Part shown: one piece after another, positions 10,938 to 21,780 of the stretch | Position numbering within the stretch: the first letter of the stretch is position 1 | Layout: each line of letters starts with the position of its first letter | Assembly: GCA_026225945.1 (NCBI GenBank) | Contig: JAMJFZ010003656.1 | Span: 620,001-684,000 of the forward strand | Length of the DNA: 64,000 nt | Direction: 5' to 3' | Source: Cricetomys ansorgei | Lineage: Eukaryota > Chordata > Mammalia > Rodentia > Nesomyidae | Notes under the pieces: generated by a model | Seen by the model: the letters and a program-made list of their open reading frames with translations, nothing else | Told to the model about the DNA's origin: nothing | The model's database searches: none | Made by a program: the position numbers and the translations under genes

Positions 10938-11458
10938 AAGATATGTGCAGAATATGTACAGAAACAGAATGCACATTCTTCTGACTGGGCTCATGGAACC
11001 TTCTCAAAACAGGCTACCTTCTAAGCCACAAATCAAATCTTAACAAGTACAAAATCATCAAAATGATACCTTGTATCTTGATATATTTTAATACAACAAA
11101 ACTAGAAATTGATTGCAAGAAAAACTACTAAAACCACACAAATAGAAGTAGACTGTCCAGTACACTCTTGAGTGGCCAGTGTTTGTTAAAGAAATCAGGA
11201 AAGAAATTGAAATGTTCCGAGAATCAAATGAAAATGAAAGTACAATTTACCAGAATCATTTAGATACAGCAAAGGAAATTCTAAGAGGAAAATCTATAGC
11301 TACAAGTGCATACATTAAGAAATTAGAAAGAGCTAAACACTGATAAATATCAAAATACTAATCTAGACTCCAAAACACTAGCTGGTAAGAAACAAAGTTC
11401 AAATCAGAAACAAATAAAAGGAAAACTAAAAGAACAATACATAGAATTAAAGAGTTGG

Positions 11459-11692
11459 TATGGGACTGGAGAGATAGTTCAGTGGTTAAGAGCATTGGCT
11501 GCTCTTTCAGAAGACCCAGTTTGTGACCCAGCACCCACATGGTGGCTCACAACCACTTGTAACTCAAGGTCCAGAGAATTCAACAGCCTCTTCAGACCTC
11601 CACAGGAAACAGGCATGCACATGGTGCACATACATGTATACAGGGAAAACATACACATAAAATAAATAAATCTAAAAAAGATTTTAAAAATC
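11459..11692 (+). mobile_element. B2 SINE inserted in L1
   Basis: B2 with 'ggtggctcacaaccacttgt' and an AATAAATAAA tail. A perfect 10-bp duplication, 'aaagagttgg', flanks it (11449-11458 and 11693-11702). Confidence 0.95.
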
Positions 11693-12670
11693 AAAGAGTT
11701 GGATATTTGAAAAAATAGTCAAGATTTTCAAACTCTAGCCAAAGTAACCAAAACAAAGAGAAAGAAAACACAAATAAATAAAATTAGCGATGAAAATAGG
11801 GAGAAAAATAAAAATAGAGATGAAAAATAGGGCAATTACTAAAACAAACTTTAGAGAATTATTAGAGAGTACTTTGAAAACGTACATTTTTAAAATACTG
11901 AAAGAATATAGAAGAAATGGATAAGTTCCTAGATGCATCTGGTCTATCAGGATTAAGCCAAGAAGATGCTAACAACTTAAACAGATCCATAACGACGCAC
12001 AAGGATGAATCAGAAATAAAATGATTCCTAACAAAGAAAAGCCCAGAGCCAGATCAATTCACAGCCAAATTCTGCTACTCTTTGGAAGAAGCTCGAACTG
12101 ACAACAATTCTCCTCAAACTATTCCATTAACTAAAAAGGCAATGGACACTATCAAACTCATTCTGTGAAGTCAATACTGCTGGTGAAGGATGCAACAAAG
12201 AATGAAAACCATAAGCCAGTTTCTTTGATGAACTTGAATGCAAAACTTCTCAATAAAATTCTTGCAAACTCAAGAACAACATCCTTCATATACAAAGCCG
12301 GTTTCATTCCAGGGATGCAAAGTAGGTCCAACATATACAAGTAAATAAGTGAAATTAAACACATAAATAGATGTAGGGATAGAAACTATGTGATCCTCTT
12401 AACCAATGCAGAAAAGGCCTTAAACAAAGTTCAATATTCCTTCAAATCCTAGAGAAAGCAGGAATATATCACAACTATTAAGGGCTACATACAACAAATA
12501 TAACATTAAAATTATACTAAATGAGGAAAACATTTCCCCCATTTACTTTAAAATCTGTGAAGAGACAAAGTTGTTCACCCTCTCCTCTTACTCATTGTAC
12601 TGACTGAATTTTTAGCTAGAACGATAAAACAAGACAAAGAATTTAAAAGGTACAAATGATCCCATTCTGT

Positions 12671-12744
12671 AAAAAAAAAAAAGAAAAGAAAGAAAGAAAG
12701 AAAAAGAAAAGCAAAAGAAGAAAGAAAAAAGAAAAGAAAAAAAA
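12671..12744. repeat. Purine-rich (GAAA)n-like tract
   Basis: 74 bp of A/G sequence with a single C, lying inside the L1 remnant. Probably expanded from an A-rich site. Confidence 0.9.
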
Positions 12745-12864
12745 CTAAAAACTCTGCAGAAATATCTTAGGTATGATAAACATTTTTGTCAAAGTACCAG
12801 GATACAATACCAGTATTTTTTCTATATACTAATAACAAACTTGCTGAGTATAAAATCAGATTAT

Positions 12865-13020
12865 GCCAGGTGGTGGTAGCACCAGCACTTGTGAGGCAGA
12901 GGCAGGAGGATCTCTGTGAGTTCAAGGTCAGCCTGATCTACAGAGTGAGCTCCAGGACAACCAGAGTTACAGCAAAGAAACCCTGTCTCCAAGGGCTGGG
13001 AGTTGGGGGGGGTACTTTAA
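12865..13020 (+). mobile_element. B1 SINE inserted in L1
   Basis: 'gccaggtggtggtagcacc' to 'accctgtctccaagggctgg'. Flanked by 'aaaatcagat' (12852) and 'aaaaccagat' (13023), an imperfect target duplication. Confidence 0.9.
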
Positions 13021-13072
13021 ATAAAACCAGATCACAAAATCCCATTCTCCATATCTTCAAAAGATACCTATG

Positions 13073-13212
13073 ATAGATTTGCAACCAGGGACCCTGTAGC
13101 CACCACGCAGGTAGACTACCATTGTAGAGAGGCTGAGAGGAGGTGGCTGAATGGGGAGAGGAGCAGAAAAGCAAAGTGCTGGTCTGTACTATGTGTGGTT
13201 GCACAGGGCCCA
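13073..13212. other. Unassigned insert within L1 ORF2
   Basis: Breaks L1 homology between a point near 13072 and 13213, where L1 text resumes. It is GC-richer than its surroundings. Its first about 30 bp resemble 14264-14293. I cannot assign it to a family. Confidence 0.5.
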
Positions 13213-14228
13213 TCATAGTAAGAACCTCTCCAATGAAAACTTTAAGACACTAGAGAAAGGCATCCAAGAACACACCAGAAGAGAAGAACTCCCATGCTCA
13301 TGAATCAGCAGAATCAATATTGTGAAAGTCATTATATTGCCAAAAGCAGTCAACAGATTAAATGTGAACATGTCAGAGTCCCAATGACATTCTTCATAGA
13401 GATAAAAAAAATTCTGAAATTCATATAGAATCATAAATGATCTGGAATAGCTAAAGCAATCCAAAGCGAGAGGGGAAGCATGTCTTTGTGGCATCACAAT
13501 ATCTGATTGCAAATTAGGTTACAGAGCCATAGTAACAAAAACAGCATGGTACTGGCACAAAATTAACATTGAACAATGAAATAGAGGACCCAAAATAAAC
13601 CCAAACAGTTACAGCTACCTAATTTGTGACAAAGCTGTCAAAAATATTCATTGACAAGCAGACAGATTTCTTAACAAATAGTGCTGAGAAAACTGGGTTT
13701 CCACAGGTGGAAAAATTAAAGTAGACCCATATCTCTCAGGCTGCCCCAAATCAATTTAAAGTCAGCAGAGATCTTAATATAAGACCCAAAACTTAGGAAT
13801 TACTACAGGAAAACATAGGTAAAACACTACAAGTTACAAGCATAAGCGAGGATTTTTTTAAACAAAATTCCAGTAGCACAGGAAATAACCCAATAATTGA
13901 TAAATACAATTGCAAAAAATCAAGAAGATTCTGCACAGTGATAGAAACAACAAGAGTAAATAGACAACGTACAGAATAGGAGGAATGTCCAGGATATATT
14001 AATTTCTAGATTATATAAATAACTGCAAAATTGAAATGCTAAGAAATCAAAACTCCCAATAAATAAATGGGCTAATGAACTCAGTAGATATTTCACAAAA
14101 GAAGAAACAAAAATGATCACAAATACTTGAAAAAATGTTCAATACACATAGCCATCAGAGAAATGCAATTTAAGGCTATTTTGAGATTCTTTTTCACATC
14201 TATTAGAGTGGCTATCATCAAGAAAAAA

Positions 14229-14526
14229 TATGAGCATTTGGGATTTGCCTGATCCATAACCCACTTGCTACCAGGGACACTTTAGCCACCACTCCGGGAT
14301 AAAAGGCAAGACGTTCTCTGGGTGCACAGAAAAATAAGTTGTGACACTTCCTGTATTCATGCATTTATTCTGCAAGATAATATTCCTCAGAGAAATCCTA
14401 AATTGCAGGGCAGGACCTGGTGGGAAAATACAACGAAACAAGTGATGGTGCGAAGCAGAGAGGAACAAAATACAGGGGAGGCCCTGGGGCCACGTGATCA
14501 AAGGGAGTGCTAGGACTTTGCTGTAC
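14229..14526. other. Unassigned sequence
   Basis: No gene. Starts with a block similar to 13076-13105. Contains short open frames of 63 and 77 codons on opposite strands with no recognisable product. Confidence 0.5.
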
Positions 14527-14720
14527 AGGTTGGGTAGCCTTTATCTGACATTGTATGTGTGTGTGTGTGTGTTCCTAGTAGGGGATATATATTCATATAT
14601 ATGATGATTATCTTGGGATATGAAACACAAAATTCATTTACATTTCATATGCACATTATACACATAACCTAAAGGTGATTTTTATCCAATTTTACACTGA
14701 TAAAATTTATGCATTTTAAT
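14527..14720 (+). mobile_element. Tigger-type DNA transposon remnant
   Basis: Begins 'caggttgggtagcctttatc', the terminus style of Tigger-derived elements, then 'atgattatcttgggat' and 'cacattatacacataacct'. The sequence at 60060-60365 shares this interior in reverse. A short TG run interrupts it at 14552-14571. Confidence 0.5.
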
Positions 14721-14723
14721 GCA

Positions 14724-14725
<2 letters not shown>

Positions 14726-14768
<43 letters not shown>
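14726..14768. repeat. (TG)n microsatellite
   Basis: 43 bp of TG repeat, uninterrupted except for its last few bases. Confidence 0.97.
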
Positions 14769-14769
<1 letters not shown>

Positions 14770-14984
14770 TGTGTGCATGCTCAGATTGAACACAGGGTCC
14801 CAGGCATATAAAGCACACCCTGCACCACTAAACCACACCCCCACCCTGGTCTGCATTATATCAAGATGCCAGGAGGAGGTCAGCTGTGGAATCATCTATC
14901 TGTGGTTTCACCCTGGTGCTGGGGAAGTTTCAGGAACTGGAAGGTTTGGATTTGGCAGGCTCAGGTTAGGGTGTTAAACAGTGT

Positions 14985-15085
14985 TGCCGTCCTCCATGCA
15001 GATGAGGAAGATGAAGATCACAGAGGCTCAGCCACTCACTGAAGGTCACCCAGCTAGGTAGTGATGGTGATCTGCTCTTCTGCAG
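14985..15085 (+). mobile_element. MIR SINE fragment
   Basis: The ancient MIR core is recognisable: 'gcagatgaggaagatgaaga', then 'ggctcagccactcactgaag' and 'gtcacccagctaggtagtg'. This predates rodents and marks old, undisturbed DNA. Confidence 0.8.
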
Positions 15086-18000
15086 CTCTATGTACTGTTG
15101 GGAACAACCGTCTGTCCTCTCATTACTGCCACCTACCGGCTTTAATTTGCATCCACCCCCTTACAGTTGGCAGCTATCTCCCTAATTTCAGTTCTCATCA
15201 TCCAGTGAATGTCCAACATAGATTACGTTTTAGCAAAGGTCTATCACTTAAGAAAGCAGATGATCCCTACAGTACACAATTGGCTGCCCAGCCTGGACCT
15301 GAACAAATGTCTTGGGCTTACTTTCCGCCCTCATGCTGGGTACAGAAAATGGATTGCTGCTACTGTCTAACCTGAGCTATTTCATTCAATCCCGCGTACA
15401 ATCTTCACAGTCACCAACAAGAATAAAGCTGCTGTTTCCTTACAAAAACCCTTGCCAAACATTTTCTTAGATGCCAAGATGGTCCATGGGAAGAGACACT
15501 GCCTCTTTGACAGAGAGCTGTTGCAATTGTTCTCCTTAAAATACAAGAACCCTTCCTTCTTCCCTATTGCTTGTATCCTGAGGCTCAGTCACACAAGGAC
15601 CCTCACTTGTTGTTTTTGAACAAAACTAACACAACAGCCCCCACACAGAAGACAACACACACATACCAATACACCTCTCACAGCATGAGTCAATCCCGAG
15701 AAACCATATTGGGAAGGTGAATTGAAACCCGTGGTCAAAGTTAATAACCGATTTCCCTTTCCATAGAGTCTACTACCCTGGTTCAGCTGTCCCCAGCAAA
15801 CAGGACAGCCAAGCACGCCTTCCCTGCTTGAGCACCTTCTGCTGCAGTCTGCATTTCAGGAGAGTAGTCTAAATACTTGTGTGCTGATACAGGAATCACA
15901 GAGAGAAATTTTTTAAGTGTCTATTTCTAAGGCACATCCTGATCCTTATGTTTGTCAGGAATCCCAAGAAGAGTTTCTCTGACGTTTCTATTGGGCAAAT
16001 GTCTCCATTGAAAACAGGTAGTCTTCGGTGACTCTGCCTCACACTGCCGGGTGGCAGATCGGTGAGCAGCTGGCAATTCCAAGGAAACAAGGCATTTGTG
16101 AGCTCACACACAGACTCGAGCCCATTGACACTCTGCATGCCAAAAGATAGCTAAAACCAGACACTTTAATCTCCATTCTCCAGGTAAAAACGCAATCCCT
16201 AGGTAGAGAAAGAGAAAGACACCACACAGAGATTGTCTAGCCATGATTCTGACACTGAAGACATGGACGTTCAAGGCGAAACAAGGATTGCTCTCAAAAA
16301 GCGCCATTCAGGCTAACCAAGAGGGAGTCCTGGTCCAGACCCAAACACACACCTGTCCTGTACGGGGGCTTCTCTCTGTGTAGCCCATTTCTTTTCCTTG
16401 GCCCACCTTGGCAGCTTCCCTTCTCTCCTTGCCCCCCTCTTCCCCAGTAGCTCCACCTGACATCCCTCCCAGCTCTCTCCTTTCGGCCCGCCCTCTCCTC
16501 AGGATCCACAGGCTTTCTTTCTGAACCTCTCTGGAACCCTTCACTCTCTCACTCTCATTCTTCCTCTGCGTCTCCCTGGCTGTCTCATGGTGTTGCGTCG
16601 GTGAAACGGGTCCTGCAGTCTGGTAGCCAGAGCACCAATAACTTTGCTCAAGCCTGGAAAGGCAGCATGGCGCTCAGACAGCAAGGGTTAAGACCATCAG
16701 GAGGAGGTGTCTCCCGGAGGCTAGAGCAGCCACCACAAGCAGAGGGCCTGGTCTGCAGGTCAAACCAGTTTTGACTCTGAAAGCAAGGCTTCAGAGAACA
16801 GAGGTCCTTAGCTGCCTCTGCTGCAGCCTGGATCTCAGGGGAAGGACAGCAATTCTCTCCCCGGGAGGGGTGGCATAGGGCTTCGGGGCCGCACTATCCA
16901 GCTCAGAGAGCCATGGTCTCTATGGAGACCGCTCTGCAGATAGCACGCAGCAGCAGCTCCCAGAGACCTCTCCACTGTGGGATGCTCCCTGAGGCCACAG
17001 GAAGAGATTGAGGGCAGCAGAGGTGACATCACTTGGGGGCTCCAGGTAGCCTAGGAGAGGTGTCAGGGAGCTGCCTGCCCAGGGATGCCCTGGATAGTTG
17101 GCGTACACAGGGTGCAGGTGAAGATGAGTCTCTGCTCTTTGAGTCTACTGGTTGTCTTTGTGTAAGCGCGGGAGCTCACTGGAAAATGAAAAGCAGAGAA
17201 GTAAAGGAGTTGCACTATGTCTGCCAGAGGTGGGGATCGAGTGAGTGTCTGGGTGAATGTGCTGTTTGCTTTTCAGCTTCATGTGGGGAAAGTCAGCTAT
17301 GCTGGCGTGTTGGGTGGGGGTGGGATCAGGGGAACTCAGCCCACAGAGCGGGGGACTTCTTCTCTGTGCCCTGGTAGTTTAGGAGAAGAAACTTCCCACC
17401 TGACTGCATCGTCCATGAGAAAAAAGGACAGGCCTGTGGTCCAGGAGTATTGCGGATCACAAGAGAGTGAATGCATCTGAAGGGTCAACTCAAAAACACA
17501 ACTCTCACCCCAAAGAAAGCCAGACTGTGTGTTCAGGAGCCAAGTAGGAGTGAACACGATCCCGGAACATGGATTAAGGTTGCCCGAAGCTCTATGTTCC
17601 GACGTGAAAGCAGTTTCAACAAGTTTTTATAGTAACAAAACAAAGAAAGTTGTGCATGAAGGCACATTTAAAATAATTGATGGAAATATCAGAGAGGCGT
17701 CTTACAGGTACAGGAAAACCAGCTAGAGACCCAGATTCTCTGTGATAGCCTTCTCATTCACTTGGCTGGGGAGAAAGGAGTATACATTCCAAAGGATTTA
17801 TTCTGTTTGTATGGATGCTAGAGCCAGCAGAGTGGCAGACACAGAGTGTCTCTTTAGTGAGATAAAGGTAGCACAAGAAAAATTGTCATTAGGATCTGGC
17901 CCTGAAATATTCCAAACTCCCAAGTCACTGAAGTTTTACTGGGTCAAACAGCTTCAGTGGACACAGCTTCTTTCCTGGAATTCTTATCACATAAGCCTTA

Positions 18001-18221
18001 ATCCAAGCTGCATTGGAAAGGGTGATCCACGATGACAGCTACCTATCTGAATGGAATACTGTGAAGGGAATTCTTCCCCAGGACTTAATCCAGGGAAGCA
18101 GGTGAGAGGCAACATTCTTGATATCACTGAGCAAAGACACCGGACATGTTTCATGCCTGCCCAAGCAGACACAGGGATTTTTCTTGCTGTGTTTTGTTAC
18201 ACAGTCTTACATACCCTAGAT
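15086..18221. other. Mostly unique sequence, no supported gene
   Basis: About 3.1 kb with almost no recognisable rodent repeats, apart from a possible MIR piece near 15383-15440. GC content and CpG rise between about 16380 and 17110, with C/T-rich text at 16380-16560. Frames of 60-114 codons overlap on both strands and none resembles a known protein. It could hold regulatory DNA or a noncoding exon, but nothing proves it. Confidence 0.5.
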
Positions 18222-18441
18222 CAGTGGTTCTCAGCCTTCCTAAATCTGTGACCCTTTAATACAGCTCCTCAGGTTGTGCTGACACCAAACACAAAACTAT
18301 TTTCATTGCTGCTTCATAACTGTAATTTTGCTGCTGTTATGAATCGTAATGTAAATGATAATGCAGATGGTTTTAGGTGACCCCTGTGAAGGAGACCATT
18401 GGCTCCCAAAGGTGTCACAACCCACAAGTTGAGAACCTCTG
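18222..18441 (+). mobile_element. hAT-type DNA element (URR1-like), full length
   Basis: 'cagtggttctcagccttcct' at the left and 'cacaagttgagaacctctg' at the right form imperfect inverted termini. The interior matches the copies at 4061 and 32194. Nonautonomous. Confidence 0.9.
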
Positions 18442-18444
18442 TCG

Positions 18445-18640
18445 TGTGCTGGCCTCAAATTTGATACATAGTCTATGATGACCTCAACTCCCGATCTTCC
18501 TGCTCCCAACACCCAATGTCTGGGATTGCATAGATGCATCAACACACTGGCTTTACACTGCTGGGGAACGAGTCTAGGACCTGGTTCATGGTAGGTTGGG
18601 ACTCTACCAGCTGAGGTATATCCACAGCCAAAGACTTCTT
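18445..18640 (-). mobile_element. B4 SINE (B1-ID composite)
   Basis: Antisense B1-like text ('gctggcctcaaatttgatac', 'gtctgggattgcata') followed by antisense ID-like text ('ggacctggttcatggtagg', 'ccagctgaggtatatcca'), the order expected for B4 on the minus strand. Confidence 0.75.
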
Positions 18641-18789
18641 TATTTCCTCTTGGAGTGATCAACTCATGAATAAATCCTTATACTTTTGAAAAGCTAGTGT
18701 TTTGTGGTCTAAGTGAAGAAGGCAAAACTGAATATCATCCAGGGATAACAACATCATCCTCATTTTTACAAATGACATAACCATTTGAG

Positions 18790-18845
18790 CTCGTGGTTGA
18801 ACCCTGGACCTCACACAAGCTAGGTAGGTGCACTGCCACCCAGGT
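18790..18845 (-). mobile_element. ID-like SINE fragment
   Basis: 'tggttgaaccctggacctc' and the following 35 bp are an antisense tRNA-Ala-derived ID/B4 monomer, strongly diverged. Confidence 0.6.
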
Positions 18846-18877
18846 AGCATTCACAGCTTCAGACAAGTGAGTTTGTC

Positions 18878-18958
18878 CATGGCTGGGATGTAACCGTGTG
18901 GTAGAAGACTTGGTCAGCAGTTGTGAGACCATGGGTTTGATGGCCAGCACAACAGAAA
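18878..18958 (+). mobile_element. ID-like SINE fragment
   Basis: Sense ID/B4-type monomer: 'catggctgggatgtaaccg' to 'gatggccagcacaacagaaa' with a short A-rich tail. Diverged. Confidence 0.6.
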
Positions 18959-20139
18959 AAGATGCCCTTTCACAACAGAAAAAGAAAATGTGGGAAATGA
19001 TCCCTAGAGAGATGAAGTAACCAAGTTCTCTATCACGTGATCTGAGTCAGGCCCACCACCGTGATGTTCAAAGGTACAATGTGACTAGCCTTACACAAGG
19101 AACAAGTGGTGCATACTTGATTCCAGTCCAGGGCTCTGTGCTTCGTGACCTCCCTCCAGCAGCCACATATGACTGCTTTCTAGAGCCTCCCAACCAGCTC
19201 AAGGCTCTCCTAAACTCCAGAGATTTTGAGGAGAGTGAGCATCCCCAAATCATGCTGCACTCAGAAAGCACCAGGGCAGTGAACCTGACTTCAAAGAGGA
19301 CCCAGTGACAGAAAACAGGGGTCCTGAGTCCCTACTCTACTGCCTAGAGGGAGAAGGGGAGCCACAGAAAGATTAGGAGGTTCCAGGTAGGGGGAGGTTC
19401 TCAGAGACAGCCTGATGGGCTTAATGACCCCTGCTGATCATATGTCCTGACTCTTTTCAGGTTAGTACTTTGTTGTTATTTCAGGAAAGGTCACATCATT
19501 GTGGAGCTCAGGCTGGCTCCACATTGAGGTCCTAGTCCCTCAACACACCTCATCTTACTTCTGTTTGTTTTCACATTGTCAACACTTGGTGTAAGGTGGT
19601 GAAATATCCAGAGAAGATCTGTAAGTCCATGCACGTATGTAGGTGAGTAAGACAGCCCCTTTTGTCTGAGAAACTCCGGGTCTGAAGGGTCGCCACAATC
19701 TGAGGTAGAAACAGAACTTTCTCTGAGATTAATCAAATGAAACCAAGGAGGCCTTCTTCTCGTTATATTATCTTTATCTCAGAACAGGTAGACATCGTAG
19801 ACACACAGGCTAGCTAGGTCAGCTTCCCAAGTCACTCCCGGATAAGCCTGTGAGTTTGTCTGCAGGACACAGAGAAGTCAGTCTGGAGCTGACTGGAAAT
19901 GTCCCACCCGCTGGCTACCCTTTACAGACATGCTGTAACCTGCTATGCAGGCCACCGAGGGGGAAAAGTCACCTGTGAGCCCACCTCGTGCTGGACCTGC
20001 ATGCTATAGCACCTTCAGGCAAGACGTGGTGCAATAGTGACATGAGTGTTCAAAGGCAAGCAGCCAGTTTCTGATGAGGTTTGAGCCCCTATGCACGGGA
20101 GAAAACGCATACCTGGTATGAAAACCTTGACAAAAGGCC
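18959..20139. other. Mostly unique sequence, no supported gene
   Basis: No repeat is clear. The largest frames are 75 codons (19081-19308, plus) and 81 codons (19491-19736, minus); neither resembles a known domain. Confidence 0.5.
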
Positions 20140-20720
20140 ATGCGGGGAGGTCATAGCCCCTAGGGAGTAACTTGCTACCGTTAGATTGGTGAAAGGTTGT
20201 GTTGTCAAACTGCTTTCCAAGTATTTATACTGACATGCACATGCCTGAGCCTCTCTCAGCCCCCTTCAGAGGAGCTGCTTTTTGTGATGGACAGCGGTTA
20301 ATGCACACATTCATAACTGGTCAAAGAGCTGGACAGGTGACTGTGTAGTCTGCCCTCAAGGAAGCAACTGTATAGAACTCTACCCCTGGAAGGATCAAGG
20401 AACATTGTGGAAGGTGTTGAGGGGGTGGAGACAGTAAGCACTAGCGGATGGGCAGCCATGTGTGAAGTGCCATCTTCAGGTCATGATATGTCTGTTGCAC
20501 TTATGAACTCATGAGTCCTGTAGTGACCGGCACAAGAAGAATCTAGTCCAAACCAGCATGGATGGGGAAGGGGATCACTGGGCCTTACCCCTAGTTGAGG
20601 AACTGTTGGCAAGTGATGGTGGCTCAAGGAGAGAGAGCTGTGTCCCTTGGGGGTGTGGCCCTGGCCTGTGCTCAACTGGATGGCATAACTCATAACATGG
20701 GCAGAGAGACATCACTAGTT
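20140..20720 (+). mobile_element. L1 3' UTR-like fragment (old)
   Basis: Follows the order of blocks in the L1 3' UTRs at 41000-41500: 'cttatgaactcatgag', then 'tccaaaccagcatgg', then a block around 'ctagttgaggaactgttggc'. Diverged, with no poly(A) end visible. Confidence 0.55.
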
Positions 20721-21141
20721 AGAAGCAGTGTGGCGGGTCGTTTTTCTTGAAAGGAGAAGAGGACATGACTTTGGGAAGATGATATGTTAGGGTGTGTCTA
20801 GGGGCAATGGACGGCTCCATTTGGAAAGACTTTTTAAAAGGAAGTAAGTGTTTGAGTCCCACATGATGAACCCAGGGGAAATTGGCAGCCCGTACCTCTG
20901 CACAACTGTCTGTCCTCCAGTGCTGCCCTCGAGGCAACTTCTTAGGCTGCTTAGGCGAGAGGTCTGAAGACATCCTTCAGAGCTGCTTCTCTCTACCAGC
21001 CCCACAAAGCACCAACCCCAGCTAGTTCCAGCCGCCTTATTTACCAATGGGAGATCTCTACGAATCTTCATACCCATCACCACAATTAGTCCCCTAGTCC
21101 ACAGCTACTGAATGTGGGAGCCGTAGCAGTACACAGCTGTG
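20721..21141. other. Unassigned sequence
   Basis: No gene or repeat recognised. Two overlapping minus-strand frames of 84 and 98 codons are probably chance. Confidence 0.5.
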
Positions 21142-21440
21142 GTGGCCCAGCAAGGAAGACAGGGAGGCGTCCTCATAGGACCTCAGCAGAGGGAACCACT
21201 GTCATGGCAAGCGCCATACTGGACAGTGGAATCCGGAGCGTCTGAGCTCAGGTGTTCTTACTTATACAGAACTTCTCAGGTGTTCTACTGATAGCACATG
21301 CAGATCTTGAGCATCAAACATGCCCCACATAAACCCAACACCTGAAGACAATACAAAATGCCAAGACCTAGGTTGCCCTCACCTGACAGTTCACAAAACA
21401 ATTATTTTATACACAAATAAAAATAAAGTTCCTCAGGAGG
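21142..21440. mobile_element. LTR-like repeat (family D, copy 2)
   Basis: Second and best copy of the repeat also seen at 3124-3425. Starts 'tgtggtggcccagcaaggaa' and shares 'gtctgagctcaggtgttctt'-type text and 'aatgccaagacctagg'. It ends near two AATAAA motifs (21417-21436). Orientation and exact right boundary are uncertain. Confidence 0.6.
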
Positions 21441-21570
21441 GAATATTTCTGCACAAAGTATTACAACAGAAAGAGTTTCTGAACGTTCACAACCAAACTT
21501 AACTCATAAATCTAATGTGTCTTATGACTAAGGTGTCTCTGGCATCTTTTGCCCCAGTTGCAGCATGTGA

Positions 21571-21780
21571 CATCACTGCAGCCTGGGTCCTGAAGGCAGT
21601 CATTACTGCAGCCTGGGTCCTGAAGGCAGCCATCACTGCAGCCTGGGTCCTGAAGGCAGTCATCACTGCAGCCTGGGTCCTGAAGGCAGTCATCACTGCA
21701 GCCTGGGTCCTGAAGGCAGTCATCACAGCAGCCTGGGTCCTGAAGGCAGTCATCACTGCAGCCTGGGTCCTGAACGCAGT
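21571..21780. repeat. Minisatellite, 7 x 30 bp
   Basis: Seven head-to-tail units of exactly 30 bp beginning 'catcactgcagcctgggtcc'. Differences between units are single bases: cattac in unit 2, a terminal c in unit 2, cagcag for tgcag in unit 6 and aac for aag in unit 7. Because 30 is a multiple of 3, several frames stay open across it: 142 codons plus, 123 and 131 codons minus. There are no spacers, so it is not a CRISPR array. Confidence 0.98.

Larger units (their letters stand above)
10232..14228 (+). pseudogene. L1 ORF2 remnant, nearly full span
   Basis: Sense remains of the L1 ORF2 protein gene (endonuclease plus reverse transcriptase). Landmarks occur in order: the endonuclease region around 10496-11340; the RT region with 'gatcaattcacagcc' (12052) and 'attccagggatgcaaag' (12306); the late region with 'acagcatggtactggcac' (13541-13558); and C-terminal text at 14150-14215. 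Stops and frameshifts are everywhere, and no frame exceeds about 100 codons. Two B2s (10730-10937, 11459-11692), a B1 (12865-13020) and a roughly 140-bp unassigned insert (13073-13212) split it. An old, dead copy. The 3' end is missing. Confidence 0.85.

Noticed and set aside
21571..21780. Possible CRISPR array
   Set aside because: The 30-bp repeats are directly joined with no spacers, and the context is a mammalian genome.
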